Assembly: GCA_963763755.1 (NCBI GenBank)
Contig: CAVXQE010000004.1
Coordinates: 186,001 to 250,000 of the forward strand
Reading direction: 5' to 3'
Length of the DNA: 64,000 nucleotides
From: Gaiellasilicea sp963763755
GTDB lineage: Bacteria > Actinomycetota > Thermoleophilia > Gaiellales > Gaiellaceae
In this document: in pieces, positions 1-7,541 of the stretch
How positions within the stretch are numbered: the stretch's first letter is position 1
Layout of the letters: every line of letters starts with the position of its first letter
Made by a program: the position numbers and the translations under genes
The notes under the pieces: model-generated
Told to the model about the DNA's origin: nothing
Seen by the model: the letters and a program-made list of their open reading frames with translations, nothing else
Databases searched by the model: none

Positions 1-1113
1 CGGCTTCAGCAGGTCGCCCTCGTCGCCGTAGCGGAGCGGGAACTCCTCGCGCCAGTCGGCGAGCTGGGCGAGCCAGGGACTGGTCTGGGAGCGGACGCCC
101 TTCTCCTTCAGCGCCTCGAACGCACGCGCGAGCTCGGCGAGGATCTGCTTCAGCGGCCCGACGACCGGGATGTCCGCCTTCCGCAGCTTCCCGATCTCGG
201 CGGCGTCGACGTCGAGGTGGACGACCGTCGCTCCCGGCGCGAACGCGGAGAGCTTGCCCGTGACGCGGTCGTCGAAGCGCGCCCCGACCGCGACGAGCAC
301 GTCGCACTTGTTCATCGCCCAGTTCGACCACTTGGCGCCGTGCATGCCCGGCCAGCCGAAGTGGAGCTCGTGCGTCTCGGGGAACGAGCTCTTGGCCATC
401 AGCGTCGTCACGACCGGCAGCTGCCACAGCTCGGCGAGCGCGCGAAGCTCGTCGCAGGCCTCGGCGTTGATCGTTCCGCCGCCGACGTAGAGGACGGGCC
501 GCTGCGCGTCGGCGATCGCCTGCGCGGCGGCCCGAACCTGCTTCGCGTTCACGCTTGCCGCGGGGCGCCAGCCGGGCAGGTCGATCTCGTCCGGGTAGCT
601 GAAGTCGATCTCCGCCTCCTGGATGTCGCGCGGGATGTCGACGAGGACCGGGCCGCAGCGCCCCGTGCTGGCGACGTGGAACGCCGCCTTGATCGCGTGC
701 GGCAGCTCGTCCACGTCCTGGACGAGCCACGAGTGCTTGACGATCGGGATCGTGATGCCGGTGATGTCGCACTCCTGGAAGGCGTCGGTGCCGATCAGGT
801 GCGACCGCACCTGGCCGGTCACGCAGACGAGCGGCGTCGAGTCCATCCAGGCATCGGCGATCGGGGTCACCAGGTTCGTGGCTCCCGGCCCGGAGGTGGC
901 GAAGGCGACACCGACACGGCCCGAGGCGCGCGCGAAGCCCTGGGCCATGTGACCCGCACCCTGCTCGTGGCGGGCGAGGACATGCCGGATCGTCGTGCCG
1001 CGTGCGAGCGCGTCGTAGGTCGGGAGGATCGCTCCGCCCGGGATGCCGAACACGGTCTCGACGCCCTCCGCCTCGAGGGAGCGCAGGAGCGCGTCTGCGC
1101 CGTTCATCAGCAT
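1..1113 (-). CDS. ilvB: Acetolactate synthase large subunit, N-terminal part (cut by window edge)
   Basis: Thiamine-diphosphate enzyme that condenses two pyruvates (or pyruvate and 2-oxobutyrate) in the first common step of valine, leucine and isoleucine synthesis. The visible N-terminal 370 codons carry the family start (GADALLRSLEAEGVETVFG, then IPGGAILP), the ThDP-activating glutamate in RHEQGAGHMAQG, and the central domain with GARFDDRVTGKL. The C-terminal cofactor-binding domain lies beyond position 1. The ATG at 1113 directly abuts the leuB stop codon; a second ATG lies two codons in. It is the last visible gene of a leftward leuA-leuB-ilvB operon. No frameshift was noticed in the visible part. 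Confidence 0.93.
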   Translation of the reverse strand, partial: MLMNGADALLRSLEAEGVETVFGIPGGAILPTYDALARGTTIRHVLARHEQGAGHMAQGFARASGRVGVAFATSGPGATNLVTPIADAWMDSTPLVCVTGQVRSHLIGTDAFQECDITGITIPIVKHSWLVQDVDELPHAIKAAFHVASTGRCGPVLVDIPRDIQEAEIDFSYPDEIDLPGWRPAASVNAKQVRAAAQAIADAQRPVLYVGGGTINAEACDELRALAELWQLPVVTTLMAKSSFPETHELHFGWPGMHGAKWSNWAMNKCDVLVAVGARFDDRVTGKLSAFAPGATVVHLDVDAAEIGKLRKADIPVVGPLKQILAELARAFEALKEKGVRSQTSPWLAQLADWREEFPLRYGDEGDLLKP

Positions 1114-2029
1114 CTAGACAGCCTCCGTGAGGAACTCGGCGTTGGAGTGCGATTGCGGCAGCCGAGCGAGGACCGCATCGGTCAGCTCGCTGCTCATCGA
1201 GACCGTACCGACCGCGCGCCTGCCGCCGCTCCCGCGCACGTACGAGACCGCGGAAGAGAGCGTTGCCGCGGCTCCTCGCTCGCCCAGACCTTCGCCGAGC
1301 ATCAGCGCGGCCGCGAGCAGCATCGAGCTCGGGTCGGCGACGCCCTGGCCCGCGATGTCGACGGCGGTTCCGTGGCTCGGCCCGAAGATGCCCGGGCCGT
1401 CCCCGGCGAGCCGTCCCCAGGCGAGCACCCGGCGCGCGTCGAGGCACCAGCCCAGCTCGGCCAGTGGGGCGAGCAGCGGCAGAGCGCAGACGATGACGTC
1501 GAACGACTCCGGGTTCGAGACGAGCGTGCGGATCGTGCGACGCGTGGACAGGAGCGTGACCTCGAGGCCGTCGTCACGGTCCGAGGCCCCCGCCGCCTCG
1601 CTTGTCCAGCCGTCCTCGCTCCCGACGAACGTGAGGTGACCCCGGCTCGATCGTGCAGTGGCGATCGCACGCTCGATCGTCCAGTCCCACGCGTCCGGGC
1701 GGAGCGGCGCGACGAAGGTGATCGCGGCCCCACGTAGGCGAGCGCGCATCACCGCGGCTCGAAGGTCGAGCTCGCCTTCGAGCGAATGCAGGAGCGCTGG
1801 GTCGATGGTCGCGGCGAGAATGGCATCCGCGGCGAGTGCGGTGTTCCGCGAAGCGAGCGGGAACGGTTGTCCGAACCGCATCGTCGCGTCCGCCCCGAAC
1901 GGAACGTGCTCCTCCTCGAGCTCGAAGCCGTGCAGGCGCGCCGCTGCCCGCAGCCCACGGCTCGCTTGGGCCATCACCTCGGGGCCGATCCCGTCGCCTG
2001 CGAGACAGGCGATCGAATAGGCGAGTCAC
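1114..2029 (-). CDS. leuB: 3-isopropylmalate dehydrogenase, one frameshift near the start
   Basis: Oxidative decarboxylation of 3-isopropylmalate in leucine synthesis. Recognised by the family start (IACLAGDGIGPEVM) and by the C-terminal block GPSHGTAVDIAGQGVADPSS, which matches the GSAPDIAG region of IPMDH/isocitrate dehydrogenases; the usual Ser-Ala is His-Gly here. The GTG at 2029 overlaps the leuA stop by four bases (GTGA). One base appears missing or extra near 2019-2024, because that GTG and the conserved start lie in different frames; from 1977 on the frame is open. At about 305 residues it is slightly short for the family (about 350), and the middle is divergent, so a related beta-decarboxylating dehydrogenase is possible. 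Context favours LeuB. Confidence 0.8.
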
Positions 2030-3176
2030 GACAGCGTCACCTCCTGGAAGAGCTCGTGGATTGAGACGGCGCCGCCCTCGTCGGCGCGCGCCTTGAAGCG
2101 TGCAAACGCAACGACGAGGGCATCCTCGTCGAGGTCGAGACCCTGCCTCCTCGCAGGCGCGGGAGAAGGCGTGGCGCCCGGAGTGCTTGCCGAGCGGCAG
2201 CGTCATCGCCAGGCCGAGCTCGCCCGGGTCGATGATCTGGTAGGTCGCGATGTCCTTGAGCAGTCCGTCCTGATGGATGCCGGCCTCATGTGCGAAGGCG
2301 TTGGCGCCGACGATCGCCTTGTTGGGCGGCACCTGATAGCTCGTGAGCCGCTCGACGAGCCGCGAGGCGGGACCGATCTGCGAGAGGTCGATGTCCGTGT
2401 GCGCCTGCAGGGCATCGCCGCGAACGCGCATCGCCATCACGATCTCCTCGAGTGAGGCATTGCCGGCGCGCTCGCCGATGCCGTTCACGGTGCACTCGAG
2501 CTGCTGCACGCCCGCGTCGAGCGCGGCCAGCGAGTTGGCGACCGCAAGCCCGAGGTCGTCGTGGCAGTGGGCCGACAGCTCAACCTGCTCGAGCTCCGGG
2601 CAGAGCCGGCGTACGTAGCGGATGAAGTTCGCGTACTCGGCCGGCAGCATGATAGCCGACGGTGTCCGGGAGGTTGATCGTCGTCGCGCCCGCTTCGACG
2701 GCAGCACGGCAGACGGTGGCGACGAACGCGGGATCGGAACGCGTTGCGTCCTCGCACGAGAACTCGACCTCGTCCACGCTGGCGCTGGCCTGGGCGACCG
2801 ACGAGGTTGCATGAGCGACGACTTCGACGGGCGTCAGCCGAAGCTTCTTTTCCATGTGGAGGGCGCTGGTGGCGAGGAAGATGTGGATCCGTGAGCGCGG
2901 CGCGCCCTCGAGTGCCGCGGCGGCGGCGTCGATGTCCGTGGAGCTCGCCCGGCACAGCGAGGCAACGGTGACGCGCTTCGCAGCTTGTGCGACGGCCTGG
3001 ACCCCTTCGAAGTCGCCCGGCGAAGCGGCCGCGAAGCCGGCCTCGATCACGTCCACGCCGAGCCGCTCGAGCTGCTCGCCGATCTCCACCTTCTCGTCCG
3101 GCCGCAGGGCGATTCCCGGCGCCTGCTCGCCGTCCCGAAGCGTCGTATCGAAAATGCTGATCCTGCGAGAGCTCAA
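2026..3176 (-). CDS. leuA: 2-isopropylmalate synthase, short form, two frameshifts
   Basis: Condenses 2-oxoisovalerate with acetyl-CoA, the committed step to leucine. Shows the HMGL-like TIM barrel: FDTTLRDGEQAPG at the start, the HCHDDLGLAVANS metal/substrate segment, NGIGERAGNASLEE and HEAGIHQDG. The TTG start at 3176 is supported by AAGGAGG six bases upstream. Frame breaks fall near 2648 and 2142; the protein then ends with a sequence finishing in QEVTLS. Length is about 383 residues, so the C-terminal allosteric leucine-binding domain of classical LeuA (about 500 or more residues) is missing. It is therefore a short-type synthase; leuB adjacency argues for isopropylmalate rather than homocitrate or citramalate synthesis. 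Confidence 0.87.
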
Positions 3177-3193
3177 CGTGTTCCTCCTTGACT

Positions 3194-3211
3194 CGCCCGC
3201 GATTGCGGGCG
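3194..3211. promoter_or_regulatory. Hairpin just upstream of the leuA ribosome binding site
   Basis: Arms CGCCCGC and GCGGGCG (7 bp) enclose a 4-base loop, ending only a few bases before the AAGGAGG of leuA on the minus strand. Such a position could affect leader transcription or ribosome access. No leucine-rich leader peptide was found, so attenuation is not shown. Confidence 0.35.
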
Positions 3212-3262
3212 GACCTGTGGCGTCCGATGTGGGCGTATGCGCCTTGCAGCGCGTGGTCGATA

Positions 3263-3280
3263 CTCCCCCTAGAGGGGGAG
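3263..3280. promoter_or_regulatory. G-tract inverted repeat, candidate operator
   Basis: Arms CTCCCCCT and AGGGGGAG separated by two bases, lying in the divergent leuA/hxlR region about 87 bases upstream of leuA. C/G-tract inverted repeats of this size are typical of protein operators (for example the CsoR/FrmR family), but no such regulator gene lies nearby, so the binding protein is unknown. Confidence 0.35.
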
Positions 3281-3475
3281 AATCAGGAGGATCAGGCCGA
3301 TGGACCCGGATGGGGATGTGGCGCCGCGAAAGTGCGGGCGCCGGGCTACAGAAGACATCGGCATCGGCCACAGTCTGGTGACGAAGCTTTACTTTGTCAA
3401 GTGGCTGTAGCTCATACAGCTTTGTCCTGGGACCGGTCGAAATACGAGGTTTGTCGGCCTGGACTTGCGGTAATC

Positions 3476-3517
3476 TTGACGGGGAGTAAAGTCGCTTCTA
3501 AAGGTACATCGCGACTT
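3476..3517 (+). promoter_or_regulatory. Promoter of the HxlR gene with an inverted repeat
   Basis: TTGACG (3476-3481), a 17-base spacer and TAAAGG (3499-3504) form a plausible sigma-70 promoter facing the regulator gene at 3567. An 8-bp inverted repeat, AAAGTCGC (3488-3495) and GCGACTTT (3510-3517), straddles the -10 box, the place expected for an autoregulatory operator. Confidence 0.5.
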
Positions 3518-3566
3518 TCCGGCGAGCGATCCCCGCCCGTCGGTTCACAATGGAGGCAACTGACCG

Positions 3567-3935
3567 GTGAAGACACAGGAGCTCGAGGACGTCGACCTTG
3601 CGCGCAGCGCGGTCTCGTCCACCGGCGAGATCGTCGCTGCGAAATGGACACCGTTGCTCATTCACGAGCTCGGCGGCGGAACGCGCCGTTTCCGAGAGCT
3701 CGAACGCGTCTGCGAGGGAATGAGCACGCGAACGCTTGCCGACCGTCTGCGGACGCTCGAGCAGGCCGGCGTCGTCGCCAGGCACAGCTATCCGGAGTCT
3801 CCTCCGCGCGTCGAGTACCAGCTGACCGAGAAGGGCCGGGCGCTTCTGCCGATCATCCGCGAGATGCGAAAGTTCGGCTCGAACTGGCTCGTTCCCGGTG
3901 CCGCGCGCGGCGCGGCCCGCACCAGCACACGCTAG
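3567..3935 (+). CDS. HxlR-family winged-helix transcriptional regulator
   Basis: Small dimeric DNA-binding protein of the HxlR/MarR-like winged-helix family, 122 residues. Diagnostic features are KWTPLLIHELGGGTRRFREL early on, the recognition-helix segment STRTLADRLRTLEQAGV and the wing VEYQLTEKGRALLPI. The GTG start at 3567 is chosen because the nearby ATG at 3559 runs into a stop after a few codons. Its own upstream region carries an inverted repeat over the -10 box, so autoregulation is likely. Effector and targets cannot be read from sequence; the divergent leu operon or threonine synthase downstream are the nearest candidates. HxlR proteins often respond to aldehydes, quinones or thiol stress. 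Confidence 0.85.
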   Translation: MKTQELEDVDLARSAVSSTGEIVAAKWTPLLIHELGGGTRRFRELERVCEGMSTRTLADRLRTLEQAGVVARHSYPESPPRVEYQLTEKGRALLPIIREMRKFGSNWLVPGAARGAARTSTR

Positions 3936-3942
3936 TCGCGCT

Positions 3943-5127
3943 TTAGTCGCGGCCGACGCCGAGGGCGGTCAGGAAGTCGTCGGCGTCCGCCTCGATCTGC
4001 CTGGCCGGGTACTGCGAATCGGGGCTGGTCGGCCTGATGCCGCTGCCGCTGACGACGAGGACGACTCGCTCGCCGGACGCGATCTCGCCTGAGCGGACGA
4101 GCTCGACGAGGGTGCCGAATGCGACGCCGCCGGCGAGATCGGCGAGGACGCCGGAGTTCTCGGCCAGCAACTCGGTGCTCGACTCGATCAGCTCCTCGGG
4201 CAGCGCCATGATCGAGCCGCCGGACATCCGGGCGGCGCCGATCGCGAGCTCGCCGTAGCTCGGATCGCCCACGGCCAGCGAGCGGGCGACCGTGTTCGGC
4301 GCCACGCGCGACGGCGGCCGCTCGTCGGCCCACGCGGCGGCGACCGGCGGGCAGCCGCCCGGCTGCGCTCCGTACATCCGCGGCGGCGCGTCGACTACGA
4401 GCCCGAGGTCGGCGAGCTCGACGAAGCCCTGCGCGAGCTTGGCGAAGAGGGTCCCGGACGCGACCGGGCTGACGACCGCGTCCGGCGTCTCCCAGCCCAG
4501 CTGCTCCGCGATCTCGTACGAGATCGTCTTGATGCCCTCAACGGCGAAGGGATGCAGGTTTCCTTCGAGGAAGCCCCACGGGAACAGGTGCTCGAGCTCC
4601 CGCTCCAGGCGCCGGCAGTCCTCGAACGTTCCGCGCACCGTGAAGACGCTCGCGCCGTACGTCGCGGAAGGAAGCTCGGGGTCGTCGGTGTCCGCCGGGC
4701 TGAGGATCACTCCCTCGAGGCCGGCCGCCGCGCAGCGAGCCGCAACGGCGGCTCCCAGGTTTCCGGTCGAGGCGCAGAAGAGCGTCTCGATCCCGAAGCC
4801 CTGAGCGGCCGCCAGCGCACTCGCAGCCATTCGATCCTTGAAGGAATGCGTCGGATTCGCGGTTTCGAGCTTCAGGTGGACGTCGATGTCGAGCGCGGCC
4901 GAGATCCTGGGCGCGGGCACGAGCGGTGTGGGGCTCGGCATCGCCGTGTCGCGGTGAGGCAGCAGCGCTCCGCGGCTCCAGAGCGAGCGCGGGTCGTCGA
5001 GCGCGCCGCGGCTCCCGTCCCAGACGTAGCGGACATCGAGTGGGCCCGAGCAGGCGTCACAGCTCGAGAGCGGCGCGAGCGGATGCGTCGCTTCGCAGAT
5101 CCGGCAGCTGAGCATCGCGCTGTTCAC
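3943..5127 (-). CDS. thrC: Threonine synthase, zinc-ribbon type
   Basis: PLP enzyme converting O-phosphohomoserine to threonine. The 394-residue protein starts with a zinc ribbon (Cys8, Cys11, Cys23, Cys26), followed by the PLP lysine in HSFKDR (Lys97), the phosphate-binding turn STGNLGAA and SGSGIRPTSP near the end. The GTG at 5127 has GAGGCGG at proper spacing; the ATG at 5115 has no ribosome site. It lies downstream of a CysO-like sulfur carrier gene on the same strand, separated by 177 bases with a possible promoter. That neighbour leaves open a second role in sulfur amino-acid metabolism (other members of this fold, such as CysM, use CysO), but homology favours threonine synthase. Confidence 0.87.
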   Translation of the reverse strand: MNSAMLSCRICEATHPLAPLSSCDACSGPLDVRYVWDGSRGALDDPRSLWSRGALLPHRDTAMPSPTPLVPAPRISAALDIDVHLKLETANPTHSFKDRMAASALAAAQGFGIETLFCASTGNLGAAVAARCAAAGLEGVILSPADTDDPELPSATYGASVFTVRGTFEDCRRLERELEHLFPWGFLEGNLHPFAVEGIKTISYEIAEQLGWETPDAVVSPVASGTLFAKLAQGFVELADLGLVVDAPPRMYGAQPGGCPPVAAAWADERPPSRVAPNTVARSLAVGDPSYGELAIGAARMSGGSIMALPEELIESSTELLAENSGVLADLAGGVAFGTLVELVRSGEIASGERVVLVVSGSGIRPTSPDSQYPARQIEADADDFLTALGVGRD

Positions 5128-5201
5128 TCATCCGCCTCTGTGAATCGTGCTAGCCGGCGGGGCGGGTGAGAAAGGCCGACTAGCGCAAACGCGCGCGCAC
5201 G

Positions 5202-5229
5202 ATAATGAGACCCTTAATCAGGCCGTCAG
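5202..5229 (-). promoter_or_regulatory. Possible promoter of thrC
   Basis: On the minus strand CTGACG (5229-5224) and CATTAT (5207-5202) are 16 bases apart, about 75 bases before the thrC start. The rest of the 177-base gap shows no other clear signal. Confidence 0.35.
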
Positions 5230-5304
5230 GCAGACAGACGAGCTCGTGCGCGCTCATGCTGGTCTGAGAGTAGACGTCCGCGACGAGTTGCGCAAATACC
5301 CAGG

Positions 5305-5574
5305 CTAAGCGCCGCCGGCCATCGCCGGCAGCAGGATCACGGAGCTGGCACCGACGGGCGTGTCCAACCCCTCGAGCGTACGAACGTCGTCGCGGCCGAC
5401 GTAGACGTTGACGAACGGCGACAGGTCGCCCTGCTCGAACAGATTGGCGCGCACGGCCGGATAGCGCGTGGCCACGTCCTCCAGGACCTGGCGAACGGTC
5501 TCGCCTTCGGCGAGCACTTCGCGCTGGCCTTCGACCTGGTCGCGAAGCATCGGCGGGATCCGGACGGGCGTCAT
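5305..5574 (-). CDS. CysO/MoaD/ThiS-family sulfur carrier with a C-terminal extra alanine
   Basis: Ubiquitin-fold sulfur carrier of 89 residues. The start (VRIPPMLRDQVEGQREVL), the middle FVNVYVGRDDVRTL and the end VILLPAMAGGA align with Mycobacterium CysO, whose C-terminal Gly-Gly forms a thiocarboxylate used for cysteine synthesis. Here one alanine follows Gly-Gly, so a protease would have to expose the diglycine before adenylation, as Mec+ or QbsD-type JAMM proteases do elsewhere; none is encoded in the window. The gene sits between hisA and thrC, all on the minus strand. Which acceptor enzyme it serves is unknown. Confidence 0.82.
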   Translation of the reverse strand: MTPVRIPPMLRDQVEGQREVLAEGETVRQVLEDVATRYPAVRANLFEQGDLSPFVNVYVGRDDVRTLEGLDTPVGASSVILLPAMAGGA

Positions 5575-5581
5575 CGAGGCC

Positions 5582-6309
5582 TCACTTTACGTAACGAGCT
5601 CCAGCGCTTCGAGGAGCGTGAACCGGTCGAGCCAGATCGCACTCCCGGTCACGGCGCCTTCGCAGCCGAGCTCGCGGAGCACGCGCAGGTCGTCGAGCGC
5701 AGCGATGCCTCCGGCCGCGATCACCGGCAGCCCTGCTGCGAGCACGCTCTCCAGAAGAGGAAGGTCCGGGCCCCGAGAGCGTTCCGTCCCGCTGTGCGCT
5801 CGTCACGAGCACCCGGCAGATGCCGGCGGCGGCGCAGCGGCGCGCGAGTTCAGCGGGCGTGAGCTCGGCTGACCGCGTCCAGCCGTCGACGGTCACGGTG
5901 CCGTGACGAGCGTCGATCGCCACCACGACCCCGTCGCCGAACCTGGCCGCCGCGGCCGAGAGGAACTCGTCGTCGAGCGCAGCGGTACCGACGAGGACGC
6001 GCGCCGCGCCGGCCTCGAGCGCGTCCTGGATCGACGTCGAGGCTGCGGTAGCCGCCGCCGACCTGCACCGGCGGTCCGACCGCCGCGATGCGTGAGACGA
6101 GGTCGAGAGTCGGGAGCGCCGGAGAACGCGCCGTCGAGATCGACGAGGTGAAGCCAGGAGGCGCCGTCCGCCGCAAAGCGCTCGGCGGCGGCGACCGGAT
6201 CTCCTCCCTCGACCGTCACCACCTCGCGGCGTCCCTCCGAGAGACGCACGACACGGCCCTCGAGAACGTCGATCGCAGGGTAGATCGTGAAAGCTTCGCG
6301 CGTTAGCAC
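5582..6309 (-). CDS. hisA: Phosphoribosylformimino-AICAR-phosphate isomerase, three frameshifts
   Basis: Fourth step of histidine synthesis, an Amadori isomerisation in a TIM barrel. Recognised by FTIYPAIDVLEGRVVRLSEG at the start, LHLVDLDGAFSG, PPVQVGGGYRS (first phosphate site) and VTSAQRDGTLSG plus VIAAGGIAALDDL in the C-terminal half. Homology jumps frame near 6118, 6044 and 5785, probably sequencing indels. The GTG at 6309 is the only usable start; it has no ribosome site and lies exactly six bases after a TAGCAT box on the minus strand, so the mRNA is probably leaderless and repressible at the shared HisR operator. It is encoded divergently from the rest of the his operon. Confidence 0.86.
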
Positions 6310-6326
6310 GCTAGCATGCTAGCATG
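6304..6326. promoter_or_regulatory. Tandem TAGCAT operator/-10 region shared by hisA and hisR
   Basis: Three 8-base units, TAGCACGC (6304), TAGCATGC (6312) and TAGCATGA (6320), build the perfect 14-bp palindrome GCTAGCATGCTAGC (6310-6323). TAGCAT at 6320-6325 is six bases before the hisR ATG (6332), and TAGCAT on the other strand (6321-6316) is six bases before the hisA GTG (6309). The same bases can therefore serve as both -10 boxes and as binding sites of the TrpR-family protein encoded next door. Eight-base spacing matches the tandem half-site arrangement of E. coli TrpR operators. Confidence 0.75.
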
Positions 6327-6331
6327 AACGC

Positions 6332-6647
6332 ATGGCTCTTCAGTCCAGCCGCGACGTGGAGCAGCTTCCCGGGCTCGACGACCTCGCGGACGCCGTGCTG
6401 ACGCTGCGCAACGCGCGACGAGGCCCGCCGCTTCCTGCGCGACCTCTGCACGCTCCCCGAGCTCGAGGCGCTCACCCACCGGTGGCAGACGGCGAAGCTG
6501 CTCGAACAGCACGTCCCGTACCTCGAGATCGCCGAGCGCGTGCCGACGAGCACCGCCACGGTGACGCGTGTCGCTCAATGGCTGCGGAACGGAACCGGCG
6601 GCTACCGGCTCGCTCTCGATCGAACTCACCGGAAGCGGAAGAAGTAG
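6332..6647 (+). CDS. hisR: TrpR/YerC-family repressor (HisR-like), one frameshift
   Basis: Helix-turn-helix protein of about 105 residues in the TrpR superfamily. TrpR-type features are LRDLCTLPELEALTHRWQTA, then AKLLEQHVPYLEIAERVPTS and the recognition helix TATVTRVAQWLRNG, ending in a basic tail HRKRKK. TrpR-family YerC/HisR proteins have been linked by comparative genomics to histidine genes in Gram-positive bacteria, and this one is the first gene of the his operon, one base before hisG. One extra base near 6412 separates the N-terminal (QLPGLDDLADAVLTLR) and C-terminal frames. ATG 6332 is chosen over ATG 6324 because only it gives the family N-terminus. Expected co-repressor: histidine or a pathway product. 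Confidence 0.82.
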
Positions 6648-7541
6648 ATGGCGCCGAGCGGCTTCATCCGCGCCGGCACGAACGGCCGGCTCACTCTCGG
6701 CGTTCCCTCGAAGGGACGGATGGCCGAGCCCGCGCTGCGGCTCTGCGCCGAGGCAGGGCTCAGCTTCGAGGCGACCGACCGGGCGCTGCTCGTCCCGTGC
6801 GCGAACGCTCCCGTCGATCTGCTGCTCGTGCGCGCGGACGACGTCCCCGAGTACGTCCAGGACGGAGTCGTCGACCTCGGGATCACCGGAGCGAACCTCG
6901 TCGTCGAGGCCGAAGTGGACGTCGTCACGCTGGCGGAGCTCGGGTTCGCCCGCTGCACGCTGCAGGCAGCCGTGCCCGAGGACGCGCCGCAGACGAAGCT
7001 GCACCGACCTCAACGGCCTCCGCATCGCGACCGCCTATCCCGCTACGACGAAGGCTCGCCTGGCGGAGATCGGCGTGGAGGCCGAGCTCGTGCGCGTCTC
7101 CGGCTCGGTCGAGGCCGCGCCGCGCCTCGGTCTCTCGGATGCGATCGTCGATCTCGTCTCGACCGGATCGACGGCGAGTGCGAACGGCCTGAGGCTGCTC
7201 GGCAGCCTGCTCGAGTCCCAGGCGGTGCTGATCGCGAGCGAGGCCGCCGTCGGCGAGCGCCGCGAGCTCGTGGAGCGGATGGTGCTGATGGTCTCCGGCG
7301 TCGTCGCGGCGAGACGCCGCCGCTATCTGATGCTGAACGCTCCGCGCTCCGCGCTCGAGGAGATCCGGTGCGCTGCTGCCGGGCATGGGCGCTCCCGTCC
7401 GTGATCGACCTCGCCGAGCCGGGCCAGATCGCGGTGCACGCTGCGGTCGACGCCGACGACATCTGGAACCTGCTCGCGCCGCTCAAGGCTGCGGGCGCCT
7501 CGTCGATCCTGGTCCTGCCGGTGGAGCGGCTGGTCGCGTGA
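6648..7541 (+). CDS. hisG: ATP phosphoribosyltransferase, long form, two frameshifts
   Basis: Commits ATP and PRPP to histidine synthesis. The catalytic region shows LTLGVPSKGRMAEPALRL near the N-terminus, GVVDLGITGANLVVE and the PRPP loop DAIVDLVSTGSTASANGL. The frame breaks near 7003 and again near 7375-7395, after which SVIDLAEPGQIAVHAAV to VLPVERLVA forms the C-terminal ACT-like regulatory domain that binds histidine in long-form HisG. Long-form HisG works without HisZ, consistent with no hisZ here. The ATG directly follows the hisR stop; the end overlaps hisD by four bases. Confidence 0.9.
   Translation: MAPSGFIRAGTNGRLTLGVPSKGRMAEPALRLCAEAGLSFEATDRALLVPCANAPVDLLLVRADDVPEYVQDGVVDLGITGANLVVEAEVDVVTLAELGFARCTLQAAVPEDAPQTKLHRPQRPPHRDRLSRYDEGSPGGDRRGGRARARLRLGRGRAAPRSLGCDRRSRLDRIDGECERPEAARQPARVPGGADRERGRRRRAPRARGADGADGLRRRRGETPPLSDAERSALRARGDPVRCCRAWALPSVIDLAEPGQIAVHAAVDADDIWNLLAPLKAAGASSILVLPVERLVA

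Larger units (their letters stand above)
3177..3566. other. Intergenic regulatory region between leuA (-) and hxlR (+)
   Basis: 390 bases without a convincing gene between two divergent genes. It holds the leuA ribosome site (complement of 3183-3189), a 7-bp hairpin at 3194-3211, a G-tract inverted repeat at 3263-3280 and a promoter with an inverted repeat at 3476-3517, listed separately. A 36-codon frame at 3300-3410 (+) starts with ATG nine bases after AGGAGG but resembles no family I know; I do not call it a gene. I saw no T-box specifier or tRNA. Confidence 0.5.

Noticed and set aside
217..1737. 506-codon open frame on the + strand over ilvB/leuB
   Set aside because: Antisense shadow; composition extremely rich in Arg, Asp and His, no homology, no ribosome site.
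3300..3410. 36-codon frame after AGGAGG, beginning MDPDGDVAPRKCG
   Set aside because: Ribosome site is good, but the peptide resembles nothing known and the length is within chance; a CsoR-type gene suggested by the upstream G-tract repeat is not encoded.
5128..5304. Riboswitch upstream of thrC
   Set aside because: 177 bases could hold one, but I saw no conserved core of a known class; only a possible promoter is reported.
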